64,000 nucleotides of DNA from Nodosilinea sp. WJT8-NPBG4 (GCA_019359285.1 JAHHHQ010000057.1:1-64000), one strand, 5' to 3'; positions 51,432 to 60,373 are shown, counted from the first letter of the stretch. Program-made: numbers and translations. Notes: generated by a model not told the origin, from the sequence alone.

Positions 51432-52502
51432 GTGACCCAAACCATGACCGCTGCCACCGTTCAAGATTGGTCAGCCTTCTTGCAGCGCCTCATTCTGGGA
51501 GAATCGCTCAGCCAGGAGCAGGCCGAAACCCTGATGCGCGGCTGGCTCAGCGAAGAGATTCCCGAGGTAGTGTCGGGCGGGCTGCTGGCGGTGCTCCAGG
51601 CCAAGGGCGTCTCCGCCGATGAGCTGGCGGGCATGGCGCGGGTGCTCCAGGGGCAATCCCTCGGCGGCGAAGGCAAAATTCACCACCTCACCCCCTGCAT
51701 CGACACCTGCGGCACCGGCGGCGACGGAGCCCACACCTTTAATATTTCTACCTGCGTGGCGTTTGTCGCAGCGGCGGCAGGCATTCGGGTGGCCAAGCAC
51801 GGCAATCGCTCCGCCTCCAGCAAGGTGGGGTCTGCCGATGTGCTCGAAGCCCTCGGCGTCAACCTGGGAGCTGACCCCAAGCGGGTCAAGGCGGCGCTGG
51901 ATGAGGTAGGCGTCACCTTTTTGTTCGCCCGAGGCTGGCACCCGGCCATGAAAGCGGTGGCTCCCCTGCGCAGTGTCCTGAAAGTGCGCACGGTGTTTAA
52001 CCTGCTGGGGCCATTGGTGAATCCTCTGCAACCCACTGGCCAGGTAATTGGCGTTTACGACGTGGCTGTGGTGCCCGCCATGGCCGAGGCCCTCAATCAG
52101 CTGGGCATTCCCCAGGCGATCGTGCTCCACGGCCGCGAGCGGCTGGATGAAGCCGGGCTGGGCGACAAAACCGATATCTCGGTGGTTGAGAACGGCCAGG
52201 TGACGAGCGCCGTGATCGAGCCCCAGGCTCTAGGCTTAGCTGCTGCCCCCCTCAGCGCCCTGCGCGGCGGCGAGGTCGAAGAGAACACCGCCATTCTGAC
52301 CGCTGTGCTTCAGGGCAAAGGCACCCAGGCCCAGCAGGATGTGGTGGCCCTAAATGCGGCTCTGGCGCTGAAAGTGGGAGAAAAGGTGCAGGCTGACACG
52401 CTAGAAACATCCATCGCCGAAGGCATTACCCTGGCGAAAGACATTCTCGCCAGCGGGGCCGCCTGGGATCAGCTGCAAGCCTTGGTAGCGTTCTTGGCTT
52501 AA
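51432..52502 (+). CDS. trpD: Anthranilate phosphoribosyltransferase TrpD
   Basis: A 356-residue enzyme joining anthranilate to PRPP in tryptophan synthesis. The N-terminal helical domain precedes the PRPP-binding loop CGTGGDGAHTFNIST (about 94-108), KHGNRSASSKVGSADVLEALG, and the anthranilate/metal region VFNLLGPLVNPLQP. The conserved DE pair is in ERLDEAGLGD. The start is GTG 51432 or ATG 51444. It is monocistronic here; other trp genes lie elsewhere. Unlike the DAHP synthase gene, it has no visible leader peptide. Confidence 0.97.
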   Translation: MTQTMTAATVQDWSAFLQRLILGESLSQEQAETLMRGWLSEEIPEVVSGGLLAVLQAKGVSADELAGMARVLQGQSLGGEGKIHHLTPCIDTCGTGGDGAHTFNISTCVAFVAAAAGIRVAKHGNRSASSKVGSADVLEALGVNLGADPKRVKAALDEVGVTFLFARGWHPAMKAVAPLRSVLKVRTVFNLLGPLVNPLQPTGQVIGVYDVAVVPAMAEALNQLGIPQAIVLHGRERLDEAGLGDKTDISVVENGQVTSAVIEPQALGLAAAPLSALRGGEVEENTAILTAVLQGKGTQAQQDVVALNAALALKVGEKVQADTLETSIAEGITLAKDILASGAAWDQLQALVAFLA

Positions 52503-52541
52503 GGTTTCTGCTGGCTTCGACTCCGCTTAGTCAACAGGAAC

Positions 52542-52745
52542 TCAGCCGTCCGGGAATTGCCAGCAGGCGACGTGTTCAACCCGTCGGCTGCCGCAGGCGC
52601 AAGCGATATTTTCGTCGTCCGAAGCCATCCAGGTAGCATCGCAGTCGCGGCAGTGGCAGAGAATGTTGTTCAGATTGGCCTGGGCCAAACCGAAGCGCCA
52701 GCGCTCCAGTTCCTCGGGTGTAAGGTGAGAGGGAGGGGTAGCCAT
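52542..52745 (-). CDS. Small zinc-ribbon-like protein
   Basis: A 67-residue protein with CHCRDC (about 30-35) and CACG (about 49-52), an arrangement that could bind one zinc ion. No ribosome binding site is obvious before the ATG. It lies between the convergent trpD and the rhomboid gene. Function unknown; by size it may be a regulator or a chaperone adaptor. Confidence 0.65.
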   Translation of the reverse strand: MATPPSHLTPEELERWRFGLAQANLNNILCHCRDCDATWMASDDENIACACGSRRVEHVACWQFPDG

Positions 52746-52808
52746 GGGAGAAAACGGGAAAAGGAGGGAAGAACGAAGCTTGAAGAATTAAGATTCTACA
52801 GGCAGCAG

Positions 52809-53441
52809 CTAGAAACCAGAGTTGTTCCTGACCCATTCCAGCATGATCGACAGGTGGCGAGCCACGATGACACCGCCGGCGAAACCCATGCCATGACCCA
52901 CCCACGACTTGCCCCGTTGCAGCGGTAGCAGACCCCAGAGAGCACTGCCATAGAGCAGGCCAACGACCACAGCAGCGGCGATCGCCCCTGGGCTGCGTTC
53001 AAAATAGCCCCGCAGCAGCAGATAGCCCAGGTAGCCAAACACCACACCGCTAGCACCCAGGTGGCGGGTGCCGGGGCGGCCCAACAGCCAAATGCCCACG
53101 CCGCTAAACACCCAGCAAAACACCGTGACTAGCCCCAGCACCTCTAGCCCCTGAAGCAAAATCACGGTACCCAAAATCGCCAAGGGGCCAGAGTTAGCAG
53201 CCAGGTGGCCAAAGTCGCCGTGAAGTAGGGGAGCCACCGCAATGCCCGGCAACCCATCTAGACTACGGGGTTCAATGCTGAGCTTAGGCAATACCCGCCG
53301 CCCGGTGACAAAATCCACCACGGCCAGCACCCACATTAGCGCCAGCAGGTAGGCCAACAGAGAGATCCCCTGCCGGAAGCCATCGGGCAACACGATTTGG
53401 TCGAAGGAAAACAAGGCGATCGCAGCCGCAAATAAACTCAC
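52809..53441 (-). CDS. Rhomboid-family intramembrane serine protease
   Basis: A 210-residue protein with six transmembrane helices. The catalytic Ser131 is in HLGASGVVFG (GxSG), the catalytic His183 in SWVGHGMGFAGG, and the oxyanion-helper HxxxN in HGDFGHLAANSGP (His79, Asn83). All required residues are present. Rhomboids cleave membrane proteins inside the lipid bilayer. It starts 5 nt after the nnr stop, so the two genes form an operon. Confidence 0.92.
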   Translation of the reverse strand: MSLFAAAIALFSFDQIVLPDGFRQGISLLAYLLALMWVLAVVDFVTGRRVLPKLSIEPRSLDGLPGIAVAPLLHGDFGHLAANSGPLAILGTVILLQGLEVLGLVTVFCWVFSGVGIWLLGRPGTRHLGASGVVFGYLGYLLLRGYFERSPGAIAAAVVVGLLYGSALWGLLPLQRGKSWVGHGMGFAGGVIVARHLSIMLEWVRNNSGF

Positions 53442-53446
53442 GCCCT

Positions 53447-55003
53447 TCAGGCTAGCACCTGGGCCAGCACCGGGTTCAAGTATTGGACTAACTGGGTGCC
53501 ATCGACCCCCAGTTCAGTGCGATCGCGGGCGGCGGCGCGAGCCCCCTGGCCATGCCACCAGGCTCCGACCAGCGCCGCATCCAGCGCTGAATCTAGGGAA
53601 TTGTCGGCATCTGCGGCCATAGCCTGGGCCAGCAGACCGCCAATTAAGCCAGTCAACACATCGCCGCTGCCGCCCCGCGCCAGCGCCGGGGTGCTTTCGG
53701 GCACGTACCAAACTGTGCCGTTGGGGTGAGCGATCGCCGTACAGGCTCCCTTTAGTAGCACCACCGCTCCACTCTGCGCAGCGGCCTGCTGCGCCGCCGC
53801 GCCGCCGTCTCCAGAATTCTCTAACTGCTCAGGAAACAGCCGTTTAAACTCGCCTTGGTGAGGCGTTAGCACTGTAGGTGGCTGCCGCTGTTTCAAGGTC
53901 TCAACAGTGCCTAGATCTGCTAAGACGTTGAGGCCATCGGCATCGAGCAACAGAGGTGTCTGGTTCTGCAAAACGGCCTGCACTGCTTTTCCAGCGTGGC
54001 GGCTCAGCCCTGGCCCACAGGCGATCGCGCTGTAGCGGCTCAGGTCTAGGGTGTCGGGTAGATGGGCGATCGCCCCCGCCGCCGTTTCTGGACAGCCCAC
54101 TACCAGCGCTTCAGGAATTTGAGCTACTACCATCAATCGCAGCGACTCGGGCACCGCCAGGGTGAGCATCCCCACCCCGGTTGCTCTAGCTCCCAACGCC
54201 GCCAACAAAGCTGCCCCGGCGTAGGGCCGCGACCCTGACACCAGCAGTAAATGCCCCACTCGATACTTATGGGTATTGGCCTGGCGAGGCAGCGGCAGCT
54301 TCTCGCGGATGGTCGATAGGGTGGCCCGCCGTACTGAGGGTGAGCTCTCCAATACTGCCGCTATGGCTTTAAGAGGGATATCAAAGCCGATTAAATGGGG
54401 CTGCCCCAAATACGCCAGCGCTTCCTCCTGGCAAAAAGCCCGCTTCCACAGCCCTAGGCAGAGGGTGTAGGTAGCCTGCACTGCCGTCCCCAGCGCCTTG
54501 CCAGTATCGGTGTGCAATCCCGAGGGCAGGTCAATACTGATTACAGGACAACTGGCTGCATTGATCGCCGCCACCGCGTCAGCCATGGCCCCCTCAATCA
54601 GGCGCTCTAGGCCAAAACCAAACAGTCCGTCGAGCAGCACATCGTAGGGGGCCAGCTCTGCCATCGCCCTCACGACCGGAATGCCTAAATACTCTGTAAA
54701 CCGCAGGTGGTCAGCGGTCAGCGGCTTCAGGCGTTCGGCCGGACTGCACACCTGCACCTGATAGCCCTGGGCCGCCAGTTCTCGCGCCACCACCAACGCG
54801 TCGCCGCCGTTGTGCCCTGGCCCAGCCACCACAGCAATCCGGGGATAGCGCTGGAGCGGAAACTGAGCCACTAGCCAAGCGGCAATGCGGCCCGCCACCT
54901 TTTCCATCAGCGCGGCCACAGGCATACCGGCGTCGAACAGGCGACCTTCAATAGCCCGCATCTGCTCAGAGGTGACGATGCGATCGCGAAATTCACAGCT
55001 CAT
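53447..55003 (-). CDS. nnr: Bifunctional NAD(P)H-hydrate repair enzyme (epimerase and ADP-dependent dehydratase)
   Basis: A 518-residue fusion. The N-terminal epimerase (about 1-215) contains AVVAGPGHNGGDALVVARELAA and IDLPSGLHTDTG. The C-terminal ribokinase-like dehydratase (about 230-510) contains ACGPGLSRH, LTPHQGEFKRLFPEQ and RGGSGDVLTGLIGGLLAQ. It repairs the damaged hydrated forms of NADH and NADPH. The ATG at 55003 (MSCEFRDRIVTSEQM) is preferred to 55021. Operon with the rhomboid gene downstream. Confidence 0.95.
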   Translation of the reverse strand: MSCEFRDRIVTSEQMRAIEGRLFDAGMPVAALMEKVAGRIAAWLVAQFPLQRYPRIAVVAGPGHNGGDALVVARELAAQGYQVQVCSPAERLKPLTADHLRFTEYLGIPVVRAMAELAPYDVLLDGLFGFGLERLIEGAMADAVAAINAASCPVISIDLPSGLHTDTGKALGTAVQATYTLCLGLWKRAFCQEEALAYLGQPHLIGFDIPLKAIAAVLESSPSVRRATLSTIREKLPLPRQANTHKYRVGHLLLVSGSRPYAGAALLAALGARATGVGMLTLAVPESLRLMVVAQIPEALVVGCPETAAGAIAHLPDTLDLSRYSAIACGPGLSRHAGKAVQAVLQNQTPLLLDADGLNVLADLGTVETLKQRQPPTVLTPHQGEFKRLFPEQLENSGDGGAAAQQAAAQSGAVVLLKGACTAIAHPNGTVWYVPESTPALARGGSGDVLTGLIGGLLAQAMAADADNSLDSALDAALVGAWWHGQGARAAARDRTELGVDGTQLVQYLNPVLAQVLA

Positions 55004-55090
55004 GGGCTTACAAACAAACAAACAATAGGCAACGGACTCTCAATACAATCCATCGCCTATTGATCCTATTGGTTTATCGCCCAGGGGTAT

Positions 55091-56032
55091 CTAGCGTTCA
55101 AAGAAAACCCGGCTATTGCCAAGGCCAGCTTGGCGATAGAAATCATTCCAACGGTTGGCCAGCCCGCGATCGGCAAAGGGGCCAACAGCAACGTGGGGAC
55201 CCCGAGGTTCTGTGCGCTGCTGTACGCGGTCGGGCGGGGTTCCGAGTTGAATCACCTGACTGCTCACGGTGCCTAAGCTTGAAGCATCGGTGGGAATAAC
55301 CACGTAGTAAGGCGCGCTAGCCGACTCAGTCATCGGCGGAGCCGATGTCGGTGGCGCCATTATTTCCCCAGCGGGAGGTGCGGCCGGCACACCATAGTTA
55401 AGCTCTTGACCAAACTCCACATTCCCCGCAGTCGAAGGCACCGCGGCAACGCCCGGCGGCAGGGCTGGCACGGGCACAGCCGTCACCGCAGCCTGGGGAA
55501 ATGCCGCATCGGGCAGGGGCGGCAAATCGCCGTTGGACGCATAAACGTTGTTGGGTAGCGAAGCCGTTTGAGAATAGTAGGGCACAGCCGCCGCTACCTG
55601 GGCCATCTCAGCTCTGACCCCAAGAGCCCCCAAATCGGTAATGCGCTGCTGAGCATTGCCGGTCATGTTAAACCGCCCCGCCTGTATCACCGATCGCCCT
55701 TGGAACGAGGTGCGAAAGGCCGTCGGCTCCACCAGACGCACCTGGCTTAGCGTGGCTTCGCTGGTGTCGCCAACATAAATTAGATACTGCTGGCCACTGC
55801 TAGTGGACACCTGTTGGGGCATAGTTGCCCCAGGCACAGGCACCGCCCCAGCGGGTAGCGGCGGCACAACCTCATAGCCCTGGGCCATGCCCTGGGACGC
55901 CGTGCTGATTACCGCAGTGGTGGCGATCGCGATCGCCGCCGACATTTTCAGGGGTAGCCCACGCCCGCAGCTACTCCATAAGCCCAACAAACTGTTCTGC
56001 ATTAAGCCCAACAAACTGTTCTGCATTGCCAT
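55091..56032 (-). CDS. Secreted Pro/Ala-rich protein with SPOR-like C-terminus
   Basis: A 313-residue protein from an ATG with AGGAG 5 nt upstream. The N-terminus contains an exact 24-nt tandem duplication giving MQNSLLGL twice, then a signal peptide that probably ends near SQGMAQG. The region 60-120 (YLIYVGDTSEATLSQVRLVEP...SVIQAGRF) and the C-terminal 245-313 (YYVVIPTDASSLGTVSSQVIQLG and GPFADRGLANRWNDFYRQAG) resemble two SPOR-like folds, which bind denuded glycan strands at division sites. The middle is Pro/Ala-rich and probably disordered. Confidence 0.7.
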   Translation of the reverse strand: MAMQNSLLGLMQNSLLGLWSSCGRGLPLKMSAAIAIATTAVISTASQGMAQGYEVVPPLPAGAVPVPGATMPQQVSTSSGQQYLIYVGDTSEATLSQVRLVEPTAFRTSFQGRSVIQAGRFNMTGNAQQRITDLGALGVRAEMAQVAAAVPYYSQTASLPNNVYASNGDLPPLPDAAFPQAAVTAVPVPALPPGVAAVPSTAGNVEFGQELNYGVPAAPPAGEIMAPPTSAPPMTESASAPYYVVIPTDASSLGTVSSQVIQLGTPPDRVQQRTEPRGPHVAVGPFADRGLANRWNDFYRQAGLGNSRVFFER

Positions 56033-56305
56033 CACGACTCCTGCCCATTACTCGTATGGTGAACCGGTAGACGGTCAAGCATCAACGACTTTTTGCCCGT
56101 CCTCTATATGCCTTGAGGATGTTAGCGCAGATTTCAAAAACCGCATCGTTCTAGCCCAATCTTTTAATTGGCACAGACTGCCCATCGCCTCTGTGATGCA
56201 GATCACCAGTTACAGGCTGCAACATCACCGGAGCAGAGGCCTATGAGTCACCCGTGAGGGTTGTGACATTTCTTACCATAGATGCAACCTGCAACAGTAA
56301 GCGCT

Positions 56306-56416
56306 ATGGCTAAGCCCTGCGGCAAACCCCTCAAAACCAATCCGTTTACGACCCAACGCGATCCACACACGGGGGAATGGCACGTGGTAAAGACTCACCC
56401 CAGGAGTCGTCGATAA
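56306..56416 (+). CDS. Very small conserved-looking protein (36 aa)
   Basis: The frame from ATG 56306 to TAA 56416 encodes 36 residues beginning MAKPCGKPLKTNPFTTQRDP and continuing HTGEWHVVK. The block KPLKTNPFTTxRDPxTGxWxVVK resembles small hypothetical proteins I recall from cyanobacteria. No ribosome binding site is obvious. It lies in an otherwise empty 570-nt gap (56033-56604). The remainder of the gap shows only an 8-bp CCCCAGGA/TCCTGGGG hairpin at 56398-56425, which overlaps the 3' end of this frame. Confidence 0.55.
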   Translation: MAKPCGKPLKTNPFTTQRDPHTGEWHVVKTHPRSRR

Positions 56417-56604
56417 TTCCTGGGGATGACCATAGCCAGAATTCTGATCTGACCACTGTATCTGGTCAGACTCGTCCCTCCGTCCATAGCCGTGAATCTG
56501 AGATCGAGAAGGAAGTAAGTCTTCAAACCACTTTAACCAGAGCTAGGATCGCTGGGCTATAGTGTGGGCTCATTCCGTCTGTGGAACGCGTTCACACCAT
56601 TGTC

Positions 56605-57552
56605 ATGCGCCAACTCTATCCCCCCATTGAGCCCTACCATGCCGAATACCTAGTGGTATCAGAACGGCATCGGCTTTACGTAGAGCAGGTCGGCAACCCC
56701 AAGGGCAAGCCGGTGGTATTTTTACACGGTGGGCCTGGAGGTGGCAGTAACCCCACCTATCGACAGTTCTTTGATCCCGATCGCTGGCGCGTTGTGCTGT
56801 TTGATCAGCGAGGCTGCGGCAAAAGTTTGCCCCACGCCGATTTAGAAGACAACACTACCTGGGCGTTGGTTAGCGACATCGAGAAAATTCGCGTTCATCT
56901 GGGTATTGACCAATGGACCGTGTTTGGCGGCAGCTGGGGCAGCACCCTGGCTCTGGCCTACGCTCAAACCCACCCCGATCGCTGCCAGGGGCTAATTTTG
57001 CGCGGCATTTTTACCCTGCGCCAGCGAGAAATTAGCTGGTTTTATCAATCGGGGGCCAGTTTCCTCTATCCCGATGCCTGGGAGCAGTATCTCGCCCCCA
57101 TTCCCGAAGCCGAGCGGCATGATTTGGTCAAGGCCTACTACCGCCGCCTCACCAGCGACAACATTGAAGAACGACTGACCGCCGCCCGCGCCTGGGCCGT
57201 GTGGGAGGCCAGCACCAGCAAGCTCGTGCAAGACCCCGGCCTGCTGCACCACTTCAGCGCAGACGAGTTTGCCATCGCCTTTGCTCGCATCGAGTGTCAC
57301 TACTTTATCAATCGAGGCTTTTTCGAAACCGACGACCACATCCTCAGCCAGGTACACCGCATTCGCCACATTTCCGGCGTCATTGTGCAGGGTCGCTACG
57401 ATGTGGTGTGCCCCGCCACCACCGCATGGGAACTGCACCGGGCCTGGCCCGAAGCCCGGTTTGTCATGGTGCAAGAGGCCGGCCACTCAGCCATGGAGCC
57501 AGGTATTGCCGATGCGCTAATTGAGGCGACGGATGAGTTTGCGCGGCGGTGA
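56605..57552 (+). CDS. pip: Proline iminopeptidase (alpha/beta hydrolase, S33)
   Basis: A 315-residue enzyme from ATG 56605 (MRQLYPPIEPYHAEYL). The family landmarks are HGGPGGGSNP with the oxyanion hole, FDQRGCGKS, the nucleophile elbow GGSWGSTLALAYAQ (Ser about 105), the catalytic Asp in GRYDVVCP and His in EAGHSAMEPG. It releases N-terminal proline from peptides in the cytoplasm. The GTG at 56581 is a possible longer start. It is convergent with the unknown gene at 57656. Confidence 0.95.
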   Translation: MRQLYPPIEPYHAEYLVVSERHRLYVEQVGNPKGKPVVFLHGGPGGGSNPTYRQFFDPDRWRVVLFDQRGCGKSLPHADLEDNTTWALVSDIEKIRVHLGIDQWTVFGGSWGSTLALAYAQTHPDRCQGLILRGIFTLRQREISWFYQSGASFLYPDAWEQYLAPIPEAERHDLVKAYYRRLTSDNIEERLTAARAWAVWEASTSKLVQDPGLLHHFSADEFAIAFARIECHYFINRGFFETDDHILSQVHRIRHISGVIVQGRYDVVCPATTAWELHRAWPEARFVMVQEAGHSAMEPGIADALIEATDEFARR

Positions 57553-57569
57553 GGGGAGGAAGTGAGGAA

Positions 57570-57645
57570 GTTTTGAATGTTTAGTTTTGAGTTTTGAGTT
57601 TTTGCCCCATGGCTTGAATTCAAAACTTAAAATTCAAAATTCAAC
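57570..57645. repeat. AT-rich heptad inverted repeat
   Basis: TTTTGAG-type heptads on the left and AATTCAAAACTTAAAATTC-like heptads on the right form an imperfect hairpin between convergent genes. Same architecture as the three GC-richer heptamer elements, but different sequence. Confidence 0.6.
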
Positions 57646-57655
57646 ACTCTTCTCA

Positions 57656-58141
57656 CTATCCCAACACCCGGCGGGCAATCCACCGCTGCACACTCCACAG
57701 CCCTCCGGCGACCATCGCCCCTAGCCACAGCCCTCGCCCTAGCTGGGTTTGCCCATCGAGCAAGCACCATCCACCGAGAACTGCTAAACCCAGGGTGCTG
57801 CTCGCTACGGTGGTCAACATGGCCTGTAGGGCATCGTGGGTAGCTACGACTTGGCTAGCTAAATCGTCTAAGGGCGCACTGGCAGCTAGGGCTTTCGAGG
57901 CGGCCTGAAATGACTCGTAGCTGGCCGCTTCAACCTGATAGTAGGTGCCTAACTCGTCATCCCGCAGGGCGGAGACGGTGTAGAGACCAAACTGCTTGGC
58001 TTGGGCGATCGCATCGCGAATTTGCCGCCGGGTGGCGATTGGCCCTAGAGCCTCAAACACCGACTGGCGGTAGACCCCGGTTTTGGCCATGGTCAACACG
58101 CGATCGGTGAGGTCTAGGGTAGAGGGAGAGGTGGCATTCAC
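57656..58141 (-). CDS. Hypothetical protein with C-terminal membrane anchor
   Basis: 161 residues from the GTG at 58141, which has AGGAG 12 nt upstream. The open frame continues to a TTG at 58216, but that extension would include a perfect palindrome (58186-58202) that looks like an operator. The N-terminal 100 residues are helical and soluble (VFEALGPIATRRQIRDAIAQAKQFGLY); the last 50 form two helices (about 105-125 and 130-150). I do not recognise a family. The resemblance is to other cyanobacterial hypothetical proteins. Confidence 0.6.
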   Translation of the reverse strand: MNATSPSTLDLTDRVLTMAKTGVYRQSVFEALGPIATRRQIRDAIAQAKQFGLYTVSALRDDELGTYYQVEAASYESFQAASKALAASAPLDDLASQVVATHDALQAMLTTVASSTLGLAVLGGWCLLDGQTQLGRGLWLGAMVAGGLWSVQRWIARRVLG

Positions 58142-58185
58142 GGGGTTTATCCACTCCTGGGCGGGCCGGGGCGATGGCCTAACTT

Positions 58186-58202
58186 GTACTACTTGATAGT
58201 AC
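58186..58202. promoter_or_regulatory. Palindrome upstream of the 57656-58141 gene
   Basis: GTACTACTTGATAGTAC has 6-bp arms GTACTA/TAGTAC around CTTGA. It lies 45 nt before the preferred GTG start and could be an operator. Confidence 0.35.
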
Positions 58203-58314
58203 GAAAAAACCAGCAATTAACCCACCTGTTACAGGGGCATACTGCTTCGTCAGAAGTCTGCAGCTCATCCGCTCACCAGCCCCATTTCACCACCGGCTCA
58301 CCCTCCTACTTCTC

Positions 58315-58989
58315 CTACCCCATCCAACCCATCAGTCCATAGGCTAGGGCCGCACTTCCCAGCGGCACCGTGAGGTTGTCGAGGCCATAGAACGAGAGCG
58401 TCTCTAGCAGAGTGGCGGCGATCGCCACCACCACTGCCGTTCCCCAGACCGCTTGAGTAAACCCCGCAGTCAGCCCCAGCACCAGCAAAACCACCAGAAA
58501 GCTAGCCAGGGCCATGGTCAAACTACCCTCCCAGCTCTTCTGGTTGCCAAAAATCTTGTAGGGATGGCGGCCAAAGTTTTGCCCCACCAAGGCGGCCAAA
58601 CCATCTCCCCAAGTCATGACCAAAATGCCGAGGACAGCGTATTGGGGTAGGCCCGAGGGCCAGAAAACCGCCGTCAGTATCCCAATGCTGACAGCGTAAA
58701 AAAAAGTACCCAGGCTGTTGCGTCCTACACCGTCAACCCCCGGCAAAATCGGCAGCCGGTACGACAGCAGCGCTACGCCGCTAAACACGACTGAGGCCGC
58801 TATACCCATCCAAGCGGGAGTATGCAGCCAGCAAGCCAGCAAAATCACGTGACCTGCCCCAATATGGACAATTTTCCGGGTAATTTCGGTAGCGAAGCGG
58901 CCGGTGCGACGCACCCCTTCGGCCACTCCCCCAACTACTGCCAGCCAGGCGGCTACCAGTCCAATTTGCACAAGCGCAGTAGCCATCAT
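58315..58989 (-). CDS. Phytol kinase/diacylglycerol-polyprenol kinase family protein (VTE5-like)
   Basis: A 224-residue membrane protein with six or seven helices. EITRKIVHIGAGHVILLACW, GRNSLGTFFYAVSIGIL, MTWGDGLAALVGQNFGRHPYKIFGNQKSWEGSLTM are the conserved cytoplasmic-face motifs of CDP-diglyceride synthetase-like kinases. Cyanobacterial members phosphorylate phytol released from chlorophyll, feeding tocopherol synthesis. CTP is the usual donor. Divergent from pyrH, with a short shared promoter region. Confidence 0.88.
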   Translation of the reverse strand: MMATALVQIGLVAAWLAVVGGVAEGVRRTGRFATEITRKIVHIGAGHVILLACWLHTPAWMGIAASVVFSGVALLSYRLPILPGVDGVGRNSLGTFFYAVSIGILTAVFWPSGLPQYAVLGILVMTWGDGLAALVGQNFGRHPYKIFGNQKSWEGSLTMALASFLVVLLVLGLTAGFTQAVWGTAVVVAIAATLLETLSFYGLDNLTVPLGSAALAYGLMGWMG

Positions 58990-59047
58990 GGCAGGGGAAG
59001 CAAGTATAGTGGTGTGGGACTTCTAGACCTTACTACACCAGCTTCCT

Positions 59048-59776
59048 ATGGATAAACCTTATAAGCGAGTGCTGCTAAAACTTAGCGGCGAAGCCCTCAT
59101 GGGCGACATGGACTACGGCATCGATCCTAACGTAGTAGAAACCATCGCGGCTGAGATCGCCGAGGTGATTAAAGAAGAGATCGAGATCGCTGTGGTGGTG
59201 GGTGCTGGCAACATCTTTCGCGGCATTAAAGGCTCAGCCGCCGGGATGGATCGGGCCACTGCCGACTACATTGGCATGATCGCCACGGTGATGAATGCCA
59301 TGACTCTGCAAGACTCGCTAGAGCGCATGGGGGTGCCCACCCGAGTGCAGACGGCGATCGCCATGCAAGAGGTCGCCGAATCCTACATTCGCCGCCGCGC
59401 TATTCGCCACCTGGAGAAAAACCGGGTGGTTATTTTTGGGGCGGGCTCCGGCAATCCCTTCTTTACCACCGACACTACCGCTGCGCTGCGGGCGGCTGAG
59501 ATCAACGCCGAGGTGGTGTTCAAAGCGACTAAGGTTGACGGCGTCTACGATTCTGATCCTAAAATTAACCCTAACGCCAAGCGCTTTCGCACCCTCACCT
59601 ATGGGTATGTGCTGCAGAACGATCTAAAAGTGATGGATAGCACTGCGATCGCCCTCTGTAAGGACAACAACATCCCTATCATGGTATTTGACCTATCGGT
59701 GCCTGGAAACATCAAGCGGGCGCTAATGGGCGAATCTATCGGCACGATTGTAGGAGAGTCTTGTGATGTCAGTTGA
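59048..59776 (+). CDS. pyrH: UMP kinase PyrH
   Basis: A 242-residue amino-acid-kinase-fold enzyme. LLKLSGEALMG and VVVGAGNIFRG at the N-terminus, then VIFGAGSGNPFFTTDTTAALRAAEI and DLSVPGNIKRAL at the C-terminus are UMPK signatures. It phosphorylates UMP to UDP. Its end overlaps frr by 11 nt, the classic pyrH-frr pairing. Confidence 0.98.
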   Translation: MDKPYKRVLLKLSGEALMGDMDYGIDPNVVETIAAEIAEVIKEEIEIAVVVGAGNIFRGIKGSAAGMDRATADYIGMIATVMNAMTLQDSLERMGVPTRVQTAIAMQEVAESYIRRRAIRHLEKNRVVIFGAGSGNPFFTTDTTAALRAAEINAEVVFKATKVDGVYDSDPKINPNAKRFRTLTYGYVLQNDLKVMDSTAIALCKDNNIPIMVFDLSVPGNIKRALMGESIGTIVGESCDVS

Positions 59777-60326
59777 CGATATTTTGCTCGAAACCGAAGA
59801 CCAGATGCAGAAGTCCATTAGGGCGACTCAGAACAACTTCAACACTATTCGCACGGGGCGCGCCAACTCCTCGCTGCTCGATCGCATCGAGATCGAATAC
59901 TACGGCGCCCAGACTCCCCTCAAGCAGATGGCCAACATCTCCATCCCTGACTCCACTACGCTGATGATTCAGCCCTACGACGCCAGCAGCCTAACCACCA
60001 TCGAAAAAGCGATCTCGCTATCCGACGTGGGCCTTACTCCCAACAACGACGGCCGGGTAATTCGCCTCAACATTCCGCCTTTGACCAGCGAGCGCCGCAA
60101 AGAATTTGTCAAAACAGCGGGCAAAGTGGCCGAAGAAGGACGCGTTGCCATTCGCAACCAGCGCCGCAACGGCATTGATGCGGTCAAAAAGCTAGAAAAG
60201 GCCAGCGACATCTCCGAAGACGAGTCGCGCGATGCCCAGGATGAAATTCAAAAGCTTACCGATAAATATATCGCTCAGCTCGACGAAGCCCTGGCCGCCA
60301 AAGAGAAAGACATTATGACCGTGTGA
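59766..60326 (+). CDS. frr: Ribosome recycling factor
   Basis: A 186-residue RRF from the ATG at 59766, with AGGAGA 8 nt upstream lying in the pyrH coding region. The sequence has FNTIRTGRANSSLLDRIEIEYYG and IRLNIPPLTSERRKEFVK, then NQRRNGIDAVKKLEK. With EF-G it splits ribosomes after termination. Length and motifs are complete. A GTAGAGACG palindrome follows. Confidence 0.98.
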   Translation: MSVDDILLETEDQMQKSIRATQNNFNTIRTGRANSSLLDRIEIEYYGAQTPLKQMANISIPDSTTLMIQPYDASSLTTIEKAISLSDVGLTPNNDGRVIRLNIPPLTSERRKEFVKTAGKVAEEGRVAIRNQRRNGIDAVKKLEKASDISEDESRDAQDEIQKLTDKYIAQLDEALAAKEKDIMTV

Positions 60327-60336
60327 GATTTCAAGA

Positions 60337-60364
60337 GTAGAGACGTGCCTGATCGCGTCTCTAC
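60337..60364. repeat. GTAGAGACG/CGTCTCTAC palindromic element
   Basis: Perfect 9-bp arms around a 10-nt loop, 10 nt after the frr stop. I recall this arm sequence as a dispersed palindromic repeat in other cyanobacteria. There is no T run. Confidence 0.65.
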
Positions 60365-60373
60365 GGAGTATTT

